In this document: positions 14,406 through 14,418 of the stretch, in pieces | How positions within the stretch are numbered: the first letter of the stretch is position 1 | Layout of the letters: each line of letters begins with the position of its first letter | NCBI GenBank assembly: GCA_041609995.1 | Contig: JBFIPU010000072.1 | Span: 1 to 14,418, forward strand | Direction: 5' to 3' | DNA: 14,418 nt | From: JABDOU01 sp041609995 | GTDB lineage: Bacteria > Actinomycetota > Acidimicrobiia > Spongiisociales > SHLN01 | Program-made: the position numbers and the translations under genes | Notes under the pieces: generated by a model | The model's input: only the letters and a program-made list of their open reading frames with translations | Told to the model about the DNA's origin: nothing | Database searches by the model: none

Positions 14406-14418
14406 ACCGACTGATGCC
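14406..14418. repeat. Direct repeat copy 2 (ACCGACTGATGCC)
   Basis: Identical to 14216-14228; the bases just before the repeat differ (CGCCC here, AGGGA there). The copy ends at the window end, so its right boundary is unknown. Confidence 0.8.

Larger units (their letters stand above)
14172..14418. other. Hairpin-rich non-coding segment after tRNA-Pro
   Basis: No credible gene is seen. The apparent minus-strand ORFs read antisense through the tRNA or are Arg-rich. The segment holds a strong hairpin (14315-14339: GGTTTGGGGCC, TCC, GGCCCCAAGCC, 11 bp with one wobble), a second weaker one (TTGGAG ... CTCCAA near 14351-14375), and a GC-rich run with GCGGC ... GCCGC (14279-14300). It is bounded by two copies of a 13-nt direct repeat. 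The hairpin has no U-tract, so it is at best a weak terminator for tRNA-Pro. Confidence 0.6.

Overview
The window is high-GC (a little over 60 % by eye) and looks like the chromosome of an actinobacterium. The main evidence is gene order. Read on the minus strand it runs tig, clpP, clpX, valS, folC, ndk, close to the order around the same genes in Mycobacterium tuberculosis and Streptomyces, and tRNA genes lie upstream of tig as they do there. A deazaflavin (F420)-dependent nitroreductase-family gene and start regions that look leaderless fit this placement. The ClpP is of the generic bacterial type and only one copy is present, where mycobacteria and streptomycetes have two adjacent copies. 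This suggests an early-branching or uncultured actinobacterial lineage (Acidimicrobiia-like), but I cannot fix the taxon.

Layout from left to right. (1) Bases 1-401, minus: the 5' part of a secreted protein with two CX16C units followed by a four-residue Asp-Arg repeat; it leaves the window. (2) Bases 471-5492, minus: valS-folC-ndk-alkD, a very tight operon with 3 nt, 10 nt and a 1-nt overlap at its junctions. (3) Bases 5639-7119, plus: a tandem-META-domain lipoprotein ending in a strong symmetrical terminator, then a hot-dog-fold acyl-CoA thioesterase. These two are an opposite-strand insertion in the conserved block. (4) Bases 7150-10849, minus: the protein-quality-control cluster tig-clpP-clpX, with an unusual repeat-rich 195-nt spacer between clpP and clpX. 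(5) Bases 10938-11197, minus: tRNA-His and tRNA-Arg. (6) Bases 11266-14171: a DDN-family F420 oxidoreductase, tRNA-Gly (plus), an ACC-synthase-like PLP enzyme, an AlkA-like DNA glycosylase and tRNA-Pro (plus). (7) Bases 14172-14418: a hairpin-rich non-coding segment bounded by a 13-nt direct repeat.

How the genes work together. Trigger factor folds nascent chains at the ribosome, and ClpX with ClpP unfolds and degrades what fails. ValS and the four tRNAs serve translation. FolC and Ndk serve folate and nucleotide supply. Two structurally unrelated alkyl-base DNA glycosylases (AlkD and AlkA types) lie in the same 14 kb, the first at the end of the valS operon and the second beside the PLP enzyme.

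I found no phage, IS, CRISPR or secondary-metabolite cluster. The parts least explained by known families are the partial CX16C/VDRP secreted protein, the CAGCTG tandem repeats before clpX, the direct-repeat-bounded element after tRNA-Pro, and two terminator-like hairpins that point against the direction of the surrounding genes.
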